A DNA stretch of 64,000 bases from Lentzea albidocapillata subsp. violacea (lineage in GTDB: Bacteria; Actinomycetota; Actinomycetes; Mycobacteriales; Pseudonocardiaceae), in NCBI RefSeq assembly GCF_900100275.1, contig NZ_FNET01000010.1, positions 186,001 to 250,000 on the forward strand, written 5' to 3'. Shown here piece after piece: positions 54,401 to 64,000 of the stretch. The notes beneath the pieces were generated by a model. The model searched no databases and was not told where the DNA came from. It was given only the letters and a program-made list of their open reading frames with translations. A program made the translations under genes and the position numbers. How positions within the stretch are numbered: the stretch's first letter is position 1; the number at the start of each line of letters is the position of its first letter.

Positions 54401-57400
54401 GCCGTGCTCAAGGCAGGTGGCGCCTACCTGCCGATCGACCCGTCGTACCCGGAGAACCGCATCGGCTACCTGCTGGCGGACTCCGCGCCGGTCGTCACGT
54501 TGTCCACAGTGGACAACGAGATCGCGGTGCCGGGTGCGGTGCTGGAGCTCGACGACCCCGAGGTCGTGCGGAAGCTGGCCGCGCTCGCCGGCACCGACCT
54601 CACCGACGCGGACAGGTCCGCGCCGGTGCGTCCGGGTCACCCGGCGTACGTCATCTACACCTCCGGGTCGACCGGCAAGCCGAAGGGCGTGGTCGTGGAC
54701 CACTCCGGGTTCGTCGCGATGATCGAGAGCCTCGCCGAGTGCTTCAGCGTGGACGCCTCGACGCGGGTGCTGCAGTTCGCGTCCTACAGCTTCGACTTCT
54801 CGGTGTGGGAGATGGGGGTCGCGCTGCTGAAGGGCGGCACGGCGGTGATCGCCGGGGACGAGGCCCGTGCGCCAGGACCCGCGCTCGTCGAGTTGCTCGA
54901 CGACCGCCGCGTCACACTGGCCGGTCTGCCACCCGCGGTCGTCGCCGCCCTGCCGGAGCACGCCGAGCTGCCGCAGGGCATGACGCTCGTGACCGCCGGC
55001 GAGGCGCTCGCACCCGCGGTGGCGCGGCGGTGGGCGCCGAGGCACCGGATGTTCAACGGCTACGGCCCCACGGAGACCGTGGTCGGCGCGACGGTCAGTG
55101 CGCCGCTGTCCGGCGAGGGGCGTCCGCCGATCGGGCGGCCGACCTCCGCCCACCGCGTGTACGTGCTGGACTCGAGCCTGCAGCCGGTGCCGGCGGGTGT
55201 GGTCGGCGAGCTGTACGTCAGCCACCACCTCGCGGTCGGCTACCTGAACCGGGCGGGCCTGACCGCGCTGAGGTTCGTCGCGGACCCGTTCGCCGGTGCG
55301 GGGGAACGCATGTACCGCACCGGGGACCTGGTGCGGTGGTTGCCCGACGGCGACCTCGACTACGTGGGCCGGATCGACGACCAGGTGCAGCTGCGTGGGT
55401 TCCGCATCGAGCTGCCGGAGATCGAGTCGGTGCTGACCTCCCACGACCTGGTGGCGCGGGCGGCGGTGATCGTCCGCGACGACGATCCCGACGACCCGCG
55501 GCTCGTGGCCTACGTCGTGACCACGGACGGGGCGCTGCCACCGGATCTGCGCGACCACGCGGCCGAGTCGCTGCCCGCCTACATGCTGCCGTCGGCGTGG
55601 GTCGTCCTGCCGGTGCTCCCGCTGACCAGCCGGGGCAAGCTGGACCGCGCCGCGCTGCCCGCACCCGACCGGGCCGGTGCGCGCGGCCGGGCACCGCGCA
55701 CCCCGGTCCAGGAGATCCTGTGCGGGGTCTTCGCCGAGGTGCTGGGCGTGCCCGAGGTCGGTCTCGACGACGACTTCTTCGACTCCGGTGGCCACTCGCT
55801 GCACGCGACCAAGGCCATCGCGAGGATCCGTTCGGCGCTCGGCGCCGAGGTGCCGATCCGCGCCCTGTTCGAGGCCCGCACGGTGGCCGCGCTCGCCGGT
55901 CGGGTCGAGGCCGCCGGACAGGCACGTCCGGCGCTGCGGCCACGCACCGCGGAGCTGCCCAGCGGTGATCGGATCGAGCCGTTGTCGGCTGCGCAGCGCA
56001 GGCTGTGGTTCGTCAACCGGCTGCACGACGAGGCGTCCACCTACAACGTGCCGCTGGCGCTGCGCATGTCCGGCAAGCTCGACACCGACGCCCTCCAGGC
56101 CGCGCTGCGGGACCTGGTGGAACGGCACGAGGTGCTGCGGTCGGTGTTCCCGGAGACCGATGGCGAGCCGTGTCAGCGCGTGCTGGCCGAGCCCGCCGGG
56201 CAACCGTTGCTGTGCGCGGTGAACGTGCGCGAGGACGAGCTCGCCGCGGCTGTCTCCGCCGAGTCCGTGCGCAGGTTCGACCTCGCCGCCGCACCACCGT
56301 TGCGTGCCACGCTGTTCGTGCTCGGTTCCGACGAACACCTGTTGCTGCTGGTGTTCCACCACATCGTGTTCGACGGCTGGTCGATCACGCCGCTGACCGC
56401 CGACCTGATGACGGCCTATCGCGCCCGGTGCTCCGGGCGGGCTCCGAAGTGGCGGCCGTTGCCGGTCAGCTACGCGGACTACACGGCGTGGCAACGGGAA
56501 CTGCTCGGCACCAGGGAGGAGCCGACCGAGACGTACACCGCCCAGCTCGAGCACTGGCGGACCGCGCTCGCCGGCCTGCCCGACGAGATCGCCCTGCCCA
56601 CGGACTTCGCCCGGCCCGCCGTCGGCGACGACCGCGGCGGTCAGGTCGCGTTCACCGTCGAACCGGAGCTGCACCGCGGCCTGCTGCGGCTGGCTCGCAC
56701 GTCCGGCGCGAGCCTGTTCATGGTCCTGCAGGCCGCGTTGGCCGGTCTGCTGACGCGCCTCGGCGCCGGCACGGACATCCCGCTGGGCAGCCCGATCGCC
56801 GGTCGTACCGACGAGGCGCTGCACGACCTGGTCGGGTACTTCGTGAACACCCTGGTGCTGCGCACCGACACGGCGGGCGACCCGACGTTCGGCGAGCTGG
56901 TGGAGCGGGTCCGGGAGCGCGACCTGTCCGCCTACGCCCACCAGGACCTGCCGTTCGACGACGTGGTCGAGGCGCTGAACCCGGTGCGGTCGCTGGGCAG
57001 GCAGGCGTTGTTCCAGGTGATGCTGGCACTGCAGACCGGGCACGGTGCCCCCGTGGTGCTGCCGGGACTGACCGTGCGCGGCGAGTTCGTGCCGTCGGCC
57101 ACCACTAAGTTCGACCTGATCGTCCAGTTCCTCGAACCGGTCGACGACGGGTCGGCCACCACCGAGACCGGCATGACCGGCCTGATCGACTACCGCGCGG
57201 ACCTGTTCACCGCGGCGACCGTCGAGCGCATCGCGGGGCGGCTGGTGCGGGTGCTCCGCGCCGCCGTCGCCGATCCCGGGCTGCGGCTCAGTCAGGTGGA
57301 CGTGCTCGAACCGGACGAACGGCAGCGGATGCTGGTGTCCTGGAACGACACCGCGCACGAGGTGCCGGACGCGACGCTGCCCGCGTTGTTCGAGGCGCAG

Positions 57401-59956
57401 GTCCGCCGCACGCCTGAAGCGTGCGCGGTCGCGGCCGGTACCGACGAACTGTCCTATGTGGAGCTGAACGCGCGGGCGAACCGGCTGGCGCGGCACCTGC
57501 GGCGGCTGGGCGCCGGCCGGGAAAGGGTCGTCGCGATCGCGTTGCCGAGGACGACTGATCTGGTCGTGGCCGTGCAGGCGGTGCTCAAGTCCGGTGCCGC
57601 GTACCTGCCGGTCGACGTGGAGCACCCCGCGGAGCGGATCGCCGGGATGTTCGCCGAGACCGAGCCGGTGTGCGTCATCACCACGTCCGCGTCGGCGGCC
57701 AAGGTGGCGCAGGGACTGCCGGTCGTGCTCCCGGACGACCCGGCGATCGCCGCGCTGCCGTCCGGCGATCTGTCCGATGTGGACATCGAGGGAGGGAACG
57801 CGGCCTACCTCGTCTACACCTCCGGTTCCACCGGACGGCCCAAGGGCACCGTGGTCGAGCATCGGTCCGCGGTCAACTACCTGGCCTGGTCCCTGGAGGC
57901 GTACCCGTCGCTGACCTCCGGCGCGTTGCTGCACTCGCCGTTGTCGTTCGACCTCACCGTGACGGGGCTGCACGGACCGTTGATCTCCGGCGGTTGCGTG
58001 CACCTCGCGGAGCTGGCGGAGCACGGTCTGGCCGAGGGCAGCGTGGCCGCCCGCGCCGGGGTGGACTTCCTCAAGGCCACGCCGAGTCACCTGGCGCTGC
58101 TGCAGGTGCTGCCGGACGCGTACTCACCGCGCCGTGAGCTGGTGCTCGGCGGTGAACCACTGCCCGGTGACCACCTTGACGTGTGGCGGCGGGCGCATCC
58201 GGAAGTCCGGGTCGTCAACGAGTACGGGCCCACCGAGACCACGGTCGGCTGCACGTCGTTCGCGATCGAGCCGGGCGACGAGGTGCCCGCGGAGGTGCTG
58301 TCGATCGGCAGGCCGCTGTGGAACACGCGGGTCTACGTGCTCGACGGCCACCTGCGCCCGGTGCCGGCCGGGGTCGTCGGGGAGCTTTACGTGGCCGGGG
58401 CGAACGTCGCCCGCGGCTATGCGGGCCGGCCGGGGCTGACGGCCGAGCGGTTCGTGGCCGACCCGTTCGGCGGGCCCGGTGAGCGCCTGTACCGCACCGG
58501 CGACCTCGTGCGCTGGGACGACGGCGGCGAGCTGCGGTTCGCGGGCCGGGCGGACGACCAGGTCAAGATCCGCGGGTTCCGGGTCGAGCTCGGTGAGGTC
58601 GAGTCGGTGCTGGCGCGGCACGAGTCGGTCCGGCAGGTGGCCGTCGCCGCCCGCGAGGACAGCGAGGGACGCCGCCTCGTCGCCTATGTGGTGGGGGACG
58701 TCGACTCCGGCACGCTGATCCGGTACGCCGAGACCGCGCTGCCGGACTACATGGTCCCGCCCGTCGTCGTGATGCTGTCCGCGTTGCCCTTGACCGCCAA
58801 CGGAAAGCTGGACCGGCGGGCACTCCCGGCACCGGACGTCCCGCGCGGTGGCGACCCCGCTCCGGCGAAGACGCCCGACGAGCGGACGTTGTGTTCGATC
58901 ATGGCCGAGGTGCTGGGAGTGTCGCGGATCGGCGCGGAGGACAACTTCTTCGACTCCGGCGGCGACAGCGTCCGGGTGGTCAAGGTCGTGAGCCGCGCCC
59001 GCAAGGCAGGCCTGATGATCACGATCGCGGACGTGTTCGTGCACCAGAGCGCGCGGGCACTCGCCGAAACGCTCGCACCGGCCGAGCCCCGGCCGAAGGC
59101 GGCCAGCAGCGGCACGGTCATGGCCGGCGCGCTGGAGGAGCTGGAGGAACAGGACGAGTTCGATCCGTTCGGCGTGCTGCTGCGGATGAAGCCCACCGGG
59201 GACCGGGCGCCGCTGTTCTGTGTCCACAGTGGAGTCGGGTTCGCCCTGCCGTACCTGGGCCTGGCCAAACACCTCGGTCCCGAGTACCCGCTCTACGGCA
59301 TTCAGGATCCGTCGGTCACCGAGCTGGCCCCGGTGCCCCATTCGATCGCCGCGATGGCGGACGACTACGTCCGGCGGATGAAGCAGGTGCAACCGGAGGG
59401 GCCGTACCACCTGCTCGGCTGGTCGTTCGGCGGCATCGTCGCGTACGAGATCGCGGCCCGGTTGCAGGCCGCTGGCGACGAGGTGGGCCTGCTCGCCAAC
59501 CTGGACGCCTACCCCCGCACCGATCTCGAACAGCGCGACGACGAGCAGGTGATGTTCGGCTGGCTGCTGGAGCTCGTCGGGCACAGCCGGGAGGAGTTTG
59601 CCGGACGCGAGGTCACCCCGTCGGACGTCCTCGCCGTGCTGCGCGCGGACAACAACCCGCTCGCCGCGCTCGGTGAACAACGTGTGGCGGCCATGGTCGA
59701 GGGGATGCGCAACCACGACGTGCTGCTGAAGAACTACGAGCCCAGCCCGTACCGCGGCCGGATGCTGCTGTTCACCGCGGTCGCCGGCCAGACGCCGGCG
59801 GCCGTCGAGGAGAGGGCCGGGCGCTGGTCGTCCTTTGTGGATGGACAGATCGCCACCTACCGGATCAACTGCGCGCACGACGACATGATGAGCCCGGAAC
59901 CACTGGCCCAGGTCGGTGTGGTCGTCACCGCCGAGCTCGATCGGACGAGGTCGTGA
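48461..59956 (+). CDS. Three-module non-ribosomal peptide synthetase, C-A-PCP-E / C-A-PCP / C-A-PCP-TE
   Basis: 3831 residues. Module 1: C (about 6-435, NHHLMSDG), A (445-930), PCP (GGDS near 971), E (1025-1440; [13 protein letters not shown]...GWFTSF, FNHLGRF). Module 2: C (1450-1900, [11 protein letters not shown]-like as expected after E), A (1915-2400), PCP (GGHS near 2443). Module 3: C (2500-2955, HHIVFDG), A (2975-3460), PCP (GGDS near 3501), then a type I thioesterase (GWSFG, Ser3655; His in NCAHDD). All core motifs are intact. Substrate codes read by alignment to GrsA: A1 D-I-W-(E/V)-M-T-A-D-D-K, A2 D-F-W-G-V-A-G-V-G-K, both unassigned; A3 D-L-T-K-V-G-E-V-G-K, close to Asn/Asp codes. 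The first C domain should add an acyl group or accept an upstream chain. GGGAG precedes ATG 48461. TTA codons at 439, 697 and 916. GTGA overlap with the permease. Confidence 0.95.
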   Translation: MTARLPLTDGQKDIWFDEKLTGGGPAYNTAAYWDIRGPLDAGLFRSAVRRLVDEAECARARFVEDGGEPWQVVEPLPVVPMAEHDLSGHEDPDAAVAEWVAADLREPFSIEDFPLFRFALLRLADDRVVFYMCNHHLMSDGFSYVIYWQRLAAIYEAMSAGASLDEGAFPRLNTLLEAENDYRGSERAERDRRFWEERGGEVEPVSLSVRDAVPAAEFLRRDGMLSESVAELLRARAWEARVNWQVVVLAAVATYTARLAGTREVLLSLPVHARAGARMQAVPGMVNNYLPVRVRTNPEQTRAELLGEVAREFTAVLRHQRHRISRIRRQMGFASDDRRPFGPFVNIIPQVSELTIGECEVFAHSPSTGLVDDFEVTVADTGAAGIQVNVSGNVALFSAGEMDAHLGRFLAFTEAFVTAGDDLPLGRLPVTGPGEVLSLLDGPRRDQDDRDVVTRVREVAVRQPDAVAVGELTYAELVARASALSRKHKPGEVVAVLAGRGEGFVTAVLGVLGAGAAYLPLDVASPVMRLESLIADAGVAQVVTTVEHEGLAREIAPRAGIVVLGVDKDEELVPVRGCDRDDLAYVIFTSGSTGKPKGAMVHHGGMMNHLLAKVEDLDLSSKDTVVFNAPVTFDISVWQMLAPLLAGAHVRVADDDVAADPDALFAMPATVLEVVPSLLRAALDAWDIGTAPDLPRLRSLMVTGEALPASLCHRWHERFPAVPIVNAYGPTECSDDVTHAVIRPGDVDGHRAPIGRPVRNTRLYVLGDELRPVPAGSIGELYVGGSGVGRGYLGDRGRTALAFLPDPFGGRGERMYRTGDRVVLRQDGRLEFVERRDHQVKIRGHRVELGEVEAAVRAVPGVRDGVVVGDETGGRPRLVGYVVPDAGLDTGALPRELAKALPEHMVPSAFVVLDALPLTAAGKVDRKALPRPEAVTAAARTALNPVEHVLCTVVAEVLGVPSVGAEDSFFALGGDSISAIQVVARARAAGLRLTPRDVFRRKSVRELATVATMLTTAPPRPADDGVGEVELTPVVHQLRETAGGRLDLIARYSQHVVLDAPAGLDEAGLVRAVRAVLDRHDALRMCLRIPVEGVWALEVLPRDAVDAATLVASVSTVDDEALAAARARLRPGQGVMLQVIHDGDALGLVAHHLVVDGVSWRILLGDLLAACQGGTLEPVGTSLRSWARLLAEQSRSRSRMTELPVWLDQLRGDDAPLGNRPLDPERDTHATARRLTAELPDVAGVAAAFHTGIDDILLSALAIAVTEWRGTESPVRVEVERHGREHLADDVDPSRTAGWFTSFHPVALTAGDRADLGAAVKRLKEQLRALPEDRLGFGLLRHGNPQTQAALARFPAPQLGFNHLGRFAGGVVRSGGVAADPGLPLRHVVELTAVTTDRDGVPVLSADIVWAGELLSEEDVRGLTTIWARVLRELAGHAGGHTPADFPLVPIGQAEIEEYEAAGAVADVLPLSPLQNGLLFQAEFDDDGVDVYTLQITMDAEGPLDIDRLRAAAAALLRRHPSLRASFRYRASGDAVQVIAAQAEPEVGEVSLTEAEADRFTDDEWLRRFDVTRPPLLRFTVVRLGGERFRLVITAHHILVDGWSMSAILGRELLTLLANGADTSALPAAVPYRDYYDWLAVQDEQGAREAWQAELAGVSEATRLGPADRGRVHLLPEVLTTDLPGHLTERLHRFARGHGLTLNTVMEGCWAVLLGRLTGRDDVVFGTVSSGRPPELPGMESMVGVFMHTLPVRVRLDPWQPFAAMLTDLQERLAAMEEHQHLGLAEVQRDTGVGELFDTVLSYHNYPVDDVDRLAGVLPGVTVLGWQARVISEYPLALGVFPGDRVRLQAQYRPDVFEKSFVDSVVGRFVRLLDQLVSAPDVPLGRAGVLAGDERELILGPWAGRPVLSADVLVPDVFQARVREAPDAPAVDFGPVVIGYGELNERANRLARLLVRHGVGPGELVALMFGRSAEMIVAALAVLKAGGAYLPIDPSYPENRIGYLLADSAPVVTLSTVDNEIAVPGAVLELDDPEVVRKLAALAGTDLTDADRSAPVRPGHPAYVIYTSGSTGKPKGVVVDHSGFVAMIESLAECFSVDASTRVLQFASYSFDFSVWEMGVALLKGGTAVIAGDEARAPGPALVELLDDRRVTLAGLPPAVVAALPEHAELPQGMTLVTAGEALAPAVARRWAPRHRMFNGYGPTETVVGATVSAPLSGEGRPPIGRPTSAHRVYVLDSSLQPVPAGVVGELYVSHHLAVGYLNRAGLTALRFVADPFAGAGERMYRTGDLVRWLPDGDLDYVGRIDDQVQLRGFRIELPEIESVLTSHDLVARAAVIVRDDDPDDPRLVAYVVTTDGALPPDLRDHAAESLPAYMLPSAWVVLPVLPLTSRGKLDRAALPAPDRAGARGRAPRTPVQEILCGVFAEVLGVPEVGLDDDFFDSGGHSLHATKAIARIRSALGAEVPIRALFEARTVAALAGRVEAAGQARPALRPRTAELPSGDRIEPLSAAQRRLWFVNRLHDEASTYNVPLALRMSGKLDTDALQAALRDLVERHEVLRSVFPETDGEPCQRVLAEPAGQPLLCAVNVREDELAAAVSAESVRRFDLAAAPPLRATLFVLGSDEHLLLLVFHHIVFDGWSITPLTADLMTAYRARCSGRAPKWRPLPVSYADYTAWQRELLGTREEPTETYTAQLEHWRTALAGLPDEIALPTDFARPAVGDDRGGQVAFTVEPELHRGLLRLARTSGASLFMVLQAALAGLLTRLGAGTDIPLGSPIAGRTDEALHDLVGYFVNTLVLRTDTAGDPTFGELVERVRERDLSAYAHQDLPFDDVVEALNPVRSLGRQALFQVMLALQTGHGAPVVLPGLTVRGEFVPSATTKFDLIVQFLEPVDDGSATTETGMTGLIDYRADLFTAATVERIAGRLVRVLRAAVADPGLRLSQVDVLEPDERQRMLVSWNDTAHEVPDATLPALFEAQVRRTPEACAVAAGTDELSYVELNARANRLARHLRRLGAGRERVVAIALPRTTDLVVAVQAVLKSGAAYLPVDVEHPAERIAGMFAETEPVCVITTSASAAKVAQGLPVVLPDDPAIAALPSGDLSDVDIEGGNAAYLVYTSGSTGRPKGTVVEHRSAVNYLAWSLEAYPSLTSGALLHSPLSFDLTVTGLHGPLISGGCVHLAELAEHGLAEGSVAARAGVDFLKATPSHLALLQVLPDAYSPRRELVLGGEPLPGDHLDVWRRAHPEVRVVNEYGPTETTVGCTSFAIEPGDEVPAEVLSIGRPLWNTRVYVLDGHLRPVPAGVVGELYVAGANVARGYAGRPGLTAERFVADPFGGPGERLYRTGDLVRWDDGGELRFAGRADDQVKIRGFRVELGEVESVLARHESVRQVAVAAREDSEGRRLVAYVVGDVDSGTLIRYAETALPDYMVPPVVVMLSALPLTANGKLDRRALPAPDVPRGGDPAPAKTPDERTLCSIMAEVLGVSRIGAEDNFFDSGGDSVRVVKVVSRARKAGLMITIADVFVHQSARALAETLAPAEPRPKAASSGTVMAGALEELEEQDEFDPFGVLLRMKPTGDRAPLFCVHSGVGFALPYLGLAKHLGPEYPLYGIQDPSVTELAPVPHSIAAMADDYVRRMKQVQPEGPYHLLGWSFGGIVAYEIAARLQAAGDEVGLLANLDAYPRTDLEQRDDEQVMFGWLLELVGHSREEFAGREVTPSDVLAVLRADNNPLAALGEQRVAAMVEGMRNHDVLLKNYEPSPYRGRMLLFTAVAGQTPAAVEERAGRWSSFVDGQIATYRINCAHDDMMSPEPLAQVGVVVTAELDRTRS

Positions 59957-60711
59957 TGGTCGAGGTGCTCGCCATGACCGGCCGGCGGCTGCGCCAGCTG
60001 CGGCGCAGCCCCGGGCGGCTGCTCGGGGTCACGCTGAGCCCGCTCGTGTCGCTGGTCGTGCTCGGTTACCTGTTCCGGGACACGATCTCGGTGGGGGGCG
60101 GGAACTACCAGGAGTACCTGTTCGCGGGCGCGGCGATCCAGGTCGGTCTCGCCGGGGTCGGCCCGACCGCCATCGCGGTCGCCACGGACCTGCGCACCGG
60201 CGCGTTCGACAGGTACCGGTCGCTGCCGATCAGCAGGGTCGCGGTACCGCTCGGGCACACCGCGGGCGACTTCCTGCTGTCACTGCTCGCGCTCGGCATC
60301 GTCGTGGTCGTCGGCACCCTGCTCGGCTGGCATTCGCACACCGGGCTCGTGCCGACGCTGCAGGGGTTCGCGGTGGTGGTCGTGTTCAGCTACGTGATGC
60401 TCTGGGTGGGCGTGCTGTTCGGCTCGATCATGGGCAACCTCGAGTCGATCAGCTCGGTGACGCAGTTCCTCGTCGTCGTCCTGCCCTTCTTCTCCAACGC
60501 CTTCCTGCCCGTGTCGAGCCTGCCCGCGCTGGTCCGGCCGATCGCGGAGTGGAACCCGATCAGTGCGGTGATGACGCTGTGCCGCGACCTGTGGGGCAAC
60601 GGGGCGGCACCCGTGTCCGGGTCGCCCTACCTGGTCGCGGGCGCGACCCTGCTGATCCTGCTGGCCGCGAGCCTGGCGGTCGGCGTGCGCAGGTTCGCGA
60701 CCGCCGGGTGA
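59953..60711 (+). CDS. ABC-2 type permease (DrrB-like)
   Basis: 252-residue membrane subunit with six hydrophobic helices (about 24-42, 58-76, 95-125, 138-160, 168-190 and 222-245). The ABC-2 pattern is visible in [19 protein letters not shown], a cytoplasmic [17 protein letters not shown] and [28 protein letters not shown]. With the ATPase at 62138 it forms an exporter like DrrAB, presumably for the NRPS product. GTG 59953 overlaps the NRPS stop. Confidence 0.88.
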   Translation: MMVEVLAMTGRRLRQLRRSPGRLLGVTLSPLVSLVVLGYLFRDTISVGGGNYQEYLFAGAAIQVGLAGVGPTAIAVATDLRTGAFDRYRSLPISRVAVPLGHTAGDFLLSLLALGIVVVVGTLLGWHSHTGLVPTLQGFAVVVVFSYVMLWVGVLFGSIMGNLESISSVTQFLVVVLPFFSNAFLPVSSLPALVRPIAEWNPISAVMTLCRDLWGNGAAPVSGSPYLVAGATLLILLAASLAVGVRRFATAG

Positions 60712-60730
60712 GTCCATTGTGGAGTGTGAG

Positions 60731-61939
60731 ATGTACGACCTGACCGATCCGCTGACCTACATCGGCACCGACGTGAACGCCATGTGGCGATGGTTCCGTG
60801 AGAACGAGCCGGTGTACCGGCATCCGGCGGGACCACGCGGGCCCGAGTTCTGGGCCGTGTGCCGCCACGCCGACGTCATGGCGGTCTACCGCGACAACGA
60901 GCGGTTCACCTCCGAGCGCGGCAACGTGCTCACGACGTTGTTGCAGGGCGGGGACTCCGCCGCCGGGCGGATGCTCGCGGTCACCGACGGGCACCGCCAC
61001 CGGGAGATCCGCAAGCTGATGCTCAGGTCCTTCTCCCCGCGGGTCGTGGGACGCATGCGGGACGCGGCCAGGGAACGTACGGCCGGCCTGTTCGCCAGGG
61101 CCATGGAGCAGGAGCGGTTCGACTTCGCGACCGAGATCGTCGACCACGTGCCGATCAACACGATGGGCGACCTGATGGGCGTGCCGGACGCGGACCGTGC
61201 CCAGCTCGTCGCGTGGAACACGGAGACGCTCGGCAGCCGTGACGGTGGCGGCACGGAGTTCGACGAGATCCTGGCCCGCAACGAGATCCTGCTGTACTTC
61301 CAGGACCTCGCCGCGCACCGCAGGCGCACCCCCGGCGAGGATGTGATCAGCGCGCTGGCCACCGGCACCATCGACGGCGAGCCGCTCACCGACGAGGAGA
61401 TCGTCCTCAACTGCTACAGCCTGATCCTCGGCGGGGACGAGTCGAGCAGGCTGTCCGCGACGGGCGCGCTCGTGGCCCTGGCCGAGCACCCCGAGCAGTG
61501 GCGGGCGCTCAAGGACGGCACCGCCGGTCTCGACTCCGCGGTGGAGGAGGTGCTGCGCTGGACCACTCCGGCGATGCATTTCGGCCGCCGCGCGATCGTC
61601 GACGTGACGATCGGCGACCAGTTCGTCCGCGCGGGCGACATCGTCACGTTGTGGAACATCTCCGCGAACTTCGACGAGGAGGCGTTCCCCGAGCCCGGCC
61701 GGTTCGACCTCGCCCGTACCCCGAACCGGCACCTGACGTTCGGGTACGGCCCGCACTTCTGCATCGGCGCGTTCCTCGGCCGGGCGCACGTCGAGGCGGT
61801 GCTGGAGGGGCTGCGCGACCAGGTGGCCGAGTTCCGGCTCGCGGGTGAGCCGCGGCAGATCCACTCGAACTTCGTCTACGGCCACATCAACCTGCCGGTG
61901 GAGCTGACTCCCTTGCGGACTAAGGAGAACCTGCGATGA
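60731..61939 (+). CDS. Cytochrome P450 of the NRPS cluster
   Basis: 402 residues. Heme loop [15 protein letters not shown] with Cys near 344, ExxR in EEVLRW, and a variant I-helix [13 protein letters not shown] in place of the usual AGxxTT. G-G-x-E-(T/S)-(T/S)-R helices are seen in P450s that hydroxylate amino acids while they are bound to an NRPS carrier protein, so a tailoring role on one of the residues is likely. GTGGAG lies 6 nt before ATG 60731. Starts 19 nt after the permease and overlaps the MbtH gene by 4 nt. Confidence 0.9.
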   Translation: MYDLTDPLTYIGTDVNAMWRWFRENEPVYRHPAGPRGPEFWAVCRHADVMAVYRDNERFTSERGNVLTTLLQGGDSAAGRMLAVTDGHRHREIRKLMLRSFSPRVVGRMRDAARERTAGLFARAMEQERFDFATEIVDHVPINTMGDLMGVPDADRAQLVAWNTETLGSRDGGGTEFDEILARNEILLYFQDLAAHRRRTPGEDVISALATGTIDGEPLTDEEIVLNCYSLILGGDESSRLSATGALVALAEHPEQWRALKDGTAGLDSAVEEVLRWTTPAMHFGRRAIVDVTIGDQFVRAGDIVTLWNISANFDEEAFPEPGRFDLARTPNRHLTFGYGPHFCIGAFLGRAHVEAVLEGLRDQVAEFRLAGEPRQIHSNFVYGHINLPVELTPLRTKENLR

Positions 61940-62133
61940 CCAACCCGTTCGACGACGAGAACGGCACGTTCCTGGTGCTCGTGAACGACCAGGACCAGTA
62001 CAGCCTGTGGCCCTCGTTCGCCGAGGTGCCCCACGGCTGGACGGTGTCGCTGGGCGCGAGTCCGCGGGCCGCCGCGCTGGCCCACGTCGAGGAGAACTGG
62101 ACCGACCTGCGTCCGCTCCGCCTGCGGAGCTGA
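61936..62133 (+). CDS. MbtH-like protein
   Basis: 65-residue chaperone that binds NRPS adenylation domains and is often needed for their folding or activity. The family core is intact: [24 protein letters not shown] and [30 protein letters not shown], including the conserved Trp residues. ATG 61936 overlaps the P450 stop (ATGA). Confidence 0.95.
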   Translation: MTNPFDDENGTFLVLVNDQDQYSLWPSFAEVPHGWTVSLGASPRAAALAHVEENWTDLRPLRLRS

Positions 62134-62137
62134 CCCG

Positions 62138-63076
62138 GTGACCCAGGCGATCGAGGTAACCGGTCTGCGCAAGCGATATCGGGACTCCGAGGCGCTGTGC
62201 GGGGTGGACCTCGCGGTGCCCGCCGGCACGGTGCTCGGCCTGCTCGGGCCCAACGGCGCGGGCAAGACCACGACGGTGCGGGTGCTGGCGACGTTGCTGC
62301 GGCCGGACGCCGGCACCGCGAAGGTCGCCGGTTTCGACGTGGTACGCAGTCCCCGGGAGGTGCGGGCGCGGATCGGTCTCGCCGGCCAGTACGCGGCCGT
62401 CGACGAACTGCTGACCGGTGCCGAGAACCTGGTGCTGCTCGGCAGACTGCTGCACCTGGGCGGACGTGGTGCCCGTCGGCGTGCGGCCGAGCTGCTCGAG
62501 CAGTTCGGCCTGACCGGCGCGGCGAACCGGCCGGTGCGGACGTACTCCGGTGGCATGCGCCGCCGCCTCGACATCGCGTCGTGCCTGGTGGTCACGCCCG
62601 AGGTGCTGTTCCTCGACGAACCGACCACCGGGCTCGACCCGGCGAGCCGGATCGAGCTGTGGGCGACCGTGCGCGAGCTCGTGCGGGGTGGCGTGACGTT
62701 GCTGCTGACCACCCAGTACCTGGAGGAGGCCGACCAGCTCGCCGACCGGGTCGCGGTGATCGCGGGGGGCCGGGTGATCGCGGACGGTACCCCCGACGAG
62801 CTCAAGCGCAAGGTGGGAGGCGAACGGCTGGAGGTCGCGGTCGAACCCCGTGATGTCCCAGTGGCTTTGGCGGCTCTCGCACGTTTCGCGGCCGAGCCGC
62901 CCGTCGCCGGCGAGGGCGGGAGGATCTCGCTGAAGCTCGCCGGCACGCTCGACGGGATCGCGTCGGCCGCAGCCGCGTTACGGTCCGCCGGGGTGGACGT
63001 CACCGACTTCGCGTTGCGGCGTCCCAGCCTCGACGACGTCTTCCTCGACCTGATCGGCCGCCGGGCGTCGGGGTGA
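62138..63076 (+). CDS. ABC transporter ATPase (DrrA-like)
   Basis: 312-residue ATPase. Walker A GPNGAGKT (37-44), signature YSGGMRRRLDIA, Walker B VLFLDEPTTGLDP, switch His replaced by Gln (LLTTQYLEEADQLADR, as in DrrA), and the DrrA-type C-terminal extension ending DFALRRPSLDDVFLDLIG. It pairs with the permease at 59953 to export the product and perhaps give self-resistance. A TTA codon lies at 62978. The gene follows MbtH by 4 nt. Confidence 0.92.
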   Translation: MTQAIEVTGLRKRYRDSEALCGVDLAVPAGTVLGLLGPNGAGKTTTVRVLATLLRPDAGTAKVAGFDVVRSPREVRARIGLAGQYAAVDELLTGAENLVLLGRLLHLGGRGARRRAAELLEQFGLTGAANRPVRTYSGGMRRRLDIASCLVVTPEVLFLDEPTTGLDPASRIELWATVRELVRGGVTLLLTTQYLEEADQLADRVAVIAGGRVIADGTPDELKRKVGGERLEVAVEPRDVPVALAALARFAAEPPVAGEGGRISLKLAGTLDGIASAAAALRSAGVDVTDFALRRPSLDDVFLDLIGRRASG

Positions 63077-63080
63077 GCGG

Positions 63081-63959
63081 GTGACACGGATCGTGTTCAC
63101 GGGTCGGGACCTGGTCAGGCTGCGGATGAAGATCAGCCTGGGCCCGGCGGCGGAGACGGTGTTCGCGCTGCGCGACCTGCGCCGCGCGGGCGGAGGCGCG
63201 CACGAGGGCTGGCGCGAACGCGTGCACAACCGGCTGCGTGCCGACCCGGCACTGGCACGGTTGCTGCCGCGATCGTCCGACGACGACCTGCTGCACCACG
63301 TGGACCGCTCTCGCCGGGCACCGAAGAAGGACACGTCGTCCAGCTCCGACCTGCTGGAGATCTGGCGGATCGCCATCGCGCCCTACTGGGGCCGCATGTT
63401 CACCTATCTCGACGCCGAGTGCGATGCCCGGGGCCGGGCGGCGCTCACCGAGGGCGTCGAGTCACTGCTGTCCACTTTGCACCCCCGGATCCGGTGGGAT
63501 CCTCCCGTGCTCGACGTGCCCGGCGGGCCGGCGGGGGAGGAGATCCGCCTGGACGGCAACGGCCTGGTGCTGAGCCCGTCACTGTTCCTGGTCACCAGGC
63601 CCGGCGTCGTGCTCGGCGCCGAACGTCTCAGCGGCCGTCCGGCCCTGGTGTTCGCCGCACCTCCCGACCGCGCGATCTCGGAACGGATCTGGCAGGCACC
63701 GCAGCACTCCGGCCGTGCACTGGCCGCCCTCGTCGGCATGACGAGGGCGGCCGCGCTGCGGGTGCTCACCGACACCTGCACCACCGGGCAGCTCGCGGAG
63801 CGGCTCGGCATCTCCTGCGCGGGTGCCAGCCAGCACACCGCGGTGCTGCGGCAGAACGGGCTCATCACCACGAGACGTGTCCGCAACACCGCGTTGCACA
63901 CCGTGACCCCGCTGGGCGCCGCGCTGCTCGGCGGTAACCCGCTCGACGGCGGGCGCTGA
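63081..63959 (+). CDS. ArsR-like winged-helix regulator
   Basis: 292 residues. The C-terminal ~80 residues are a winged helix: GMTRAAALRVLTDTCTTGQLAERLGISCAGASQHTAVLRQNGLITTRRVRNTALHTVTPLG, the ArsR/MarR pattern. The first ~200 residues are an unassigned sensor-like region (LRMKISLGPAAETVFALRDL; LLEIWRIAIAPYWGRMF; PSLFLVTRPGVVLGAERLSG), as in the large DUF5937-type actinomycete regulators. It is the last gene of the cluster, 4 nt after the ATPase, and may control the operon or its own exporter. Confidence 0.85.
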   Translation: MTRIVFTGRDLVRLRMKISLGPAAETVFALRDLRRAGGGAHEGWRERVHNRLRADPALARLLPRSSDDDLLHHVDRSRRAPKKDTSSSSDLLEIWRIAIAPYWGRMFTYLDAECDARGRAALTEGVESLLSTLHPRIRWDPPVLDVPGGPAGEEIRLDGNGLVLSPSLFLVTRPGVVLGAERLSGRPALVFAAPPDRAISERIWQAPQHSGRALAALVGMTRAAALRVLTDTCTTGQLAERLGISCAGASQHTAVLRQNGLITTRRVRNTALHTVTPLGAALLGGNPLDGGR

Positions 63960-63974
63960 TCACTCCGGCCACGA

Positions 63975-63999
63975 GCTGTACCGCCTCCGGCCGTACAGC
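63975..63999 (+). terminator. Hairpin at the window end, after the NRPS operon
   Basis: GCTGTAC (63975-63981) pairs with GTACAGC (63993-63999), one mismatch, then an inner GCC/GGC around TCC. It follows the last cluster gene by 15 nt. The downstream sequence is outside the window, so a U-tract cannot be checked. Confidence 0.5.
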
Positions 64000-64000
64000 A

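Noticed and set aside
52277-58090. Very long minus-strand open frame (1937 codons) opposite the NRPS
   Set aside because: It is antisense to three modules with intact motifs, its composition is His/Arg/Gly-rich, and no domain is recognisable. Long antisense frames are usual under extreme third-position GC.
1-64000. tRNA, rRNA, insertion sequences or prophage
   Set aside because: No cloverleaf-like sequence, rRNA segment, transposase, integrase or inverted-repeat-bounded element was recognised.

Overview
The window is very GC-rich actinomycete DNA: strong third-position GC, many GTG starts, chains of genes joined by ATGA or GTGA overlaps, and an EspC-type ESX gene. The gene content (LCP protein with LytR_C tail, EspC/EbfC cassette, fused GlyQS, FolP2-type DHPS) suggests a member of the Pseudonocardiaceae, for example a relative of Lentzea or Saccharothrix. 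The genus is an inference.

Left part (1-31 kb): housekeeping and accessory genes in short units. In order: LCP cell-wall ligase; fused glycyl-tRNA synthetase; secreted TAP-type hydrolase; MerR regulator; secreted subtilase; orphan sugar-binding lipoprotein with an AT-rich palindrome in front of it; His-rich membrane protein; small unknown; cold-shock protein; SnoaL-like/TetR divergent pair sharing a palindrome; acyl-CoA dehydrogenase; beta-propeller protein coupled to a MoaD-like protein; a 17-bp minisatellite region; quinone oxidoreductase and an ammonia-lyase homologue with a non-standard MIO triad; SNF2 helicase plus SWIM protein; a decayed stretch; GlsB-type membrane protein; SANT-like protein; DUF2786 protein; folP2-like operon; a leaderless small gene; a P450; a large LuxR (LAL) regulator.

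Defence-like island (31.4-42.2 kb, minus strand): a translationally coupled three-gene operon matching the TIGR02677/02678/02680 set (Wadjet JetA, JetB, JetC) but with no JetD (TIGR02679/TOPRIM) gene in the window. Upstream lie two tandem paralogues that each fuse a PD-(D/E)XK-like nuclease to a DUF2075 helicase, then a decayed DUF2786 gene whose intact relative is at 24.8 kb.

ESX-like cassette (42.2-46.9 kb): five minus-strand genes with 4-nt overlaps at every junction (EbfC-like, EspC-like, WXG-like long protein, two related membrane proteins), with a divergent gene of a T7SS-associated family and one unknown gene. Then an NCS1-type nucleobase permease.

Right part (48.4-64 kb): a compact six-gene NRPS cluster, all plus strand and tightly packed: a three-module NRPS (C-A-PCP-E / C-A-PCP / C-A-PCP-TE), ABC-2 permease, P450, MbtH-like protein, ABC ATPase and an ArsR-like regulator, followed by a hairpin at the window edge. 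The third adenylation domain reads as Asn (or Asp); the first residue should be epimerised; the other two codes were not assigned. TTA codons in the NRPS and ABC ATPase hint at bldA-type control.
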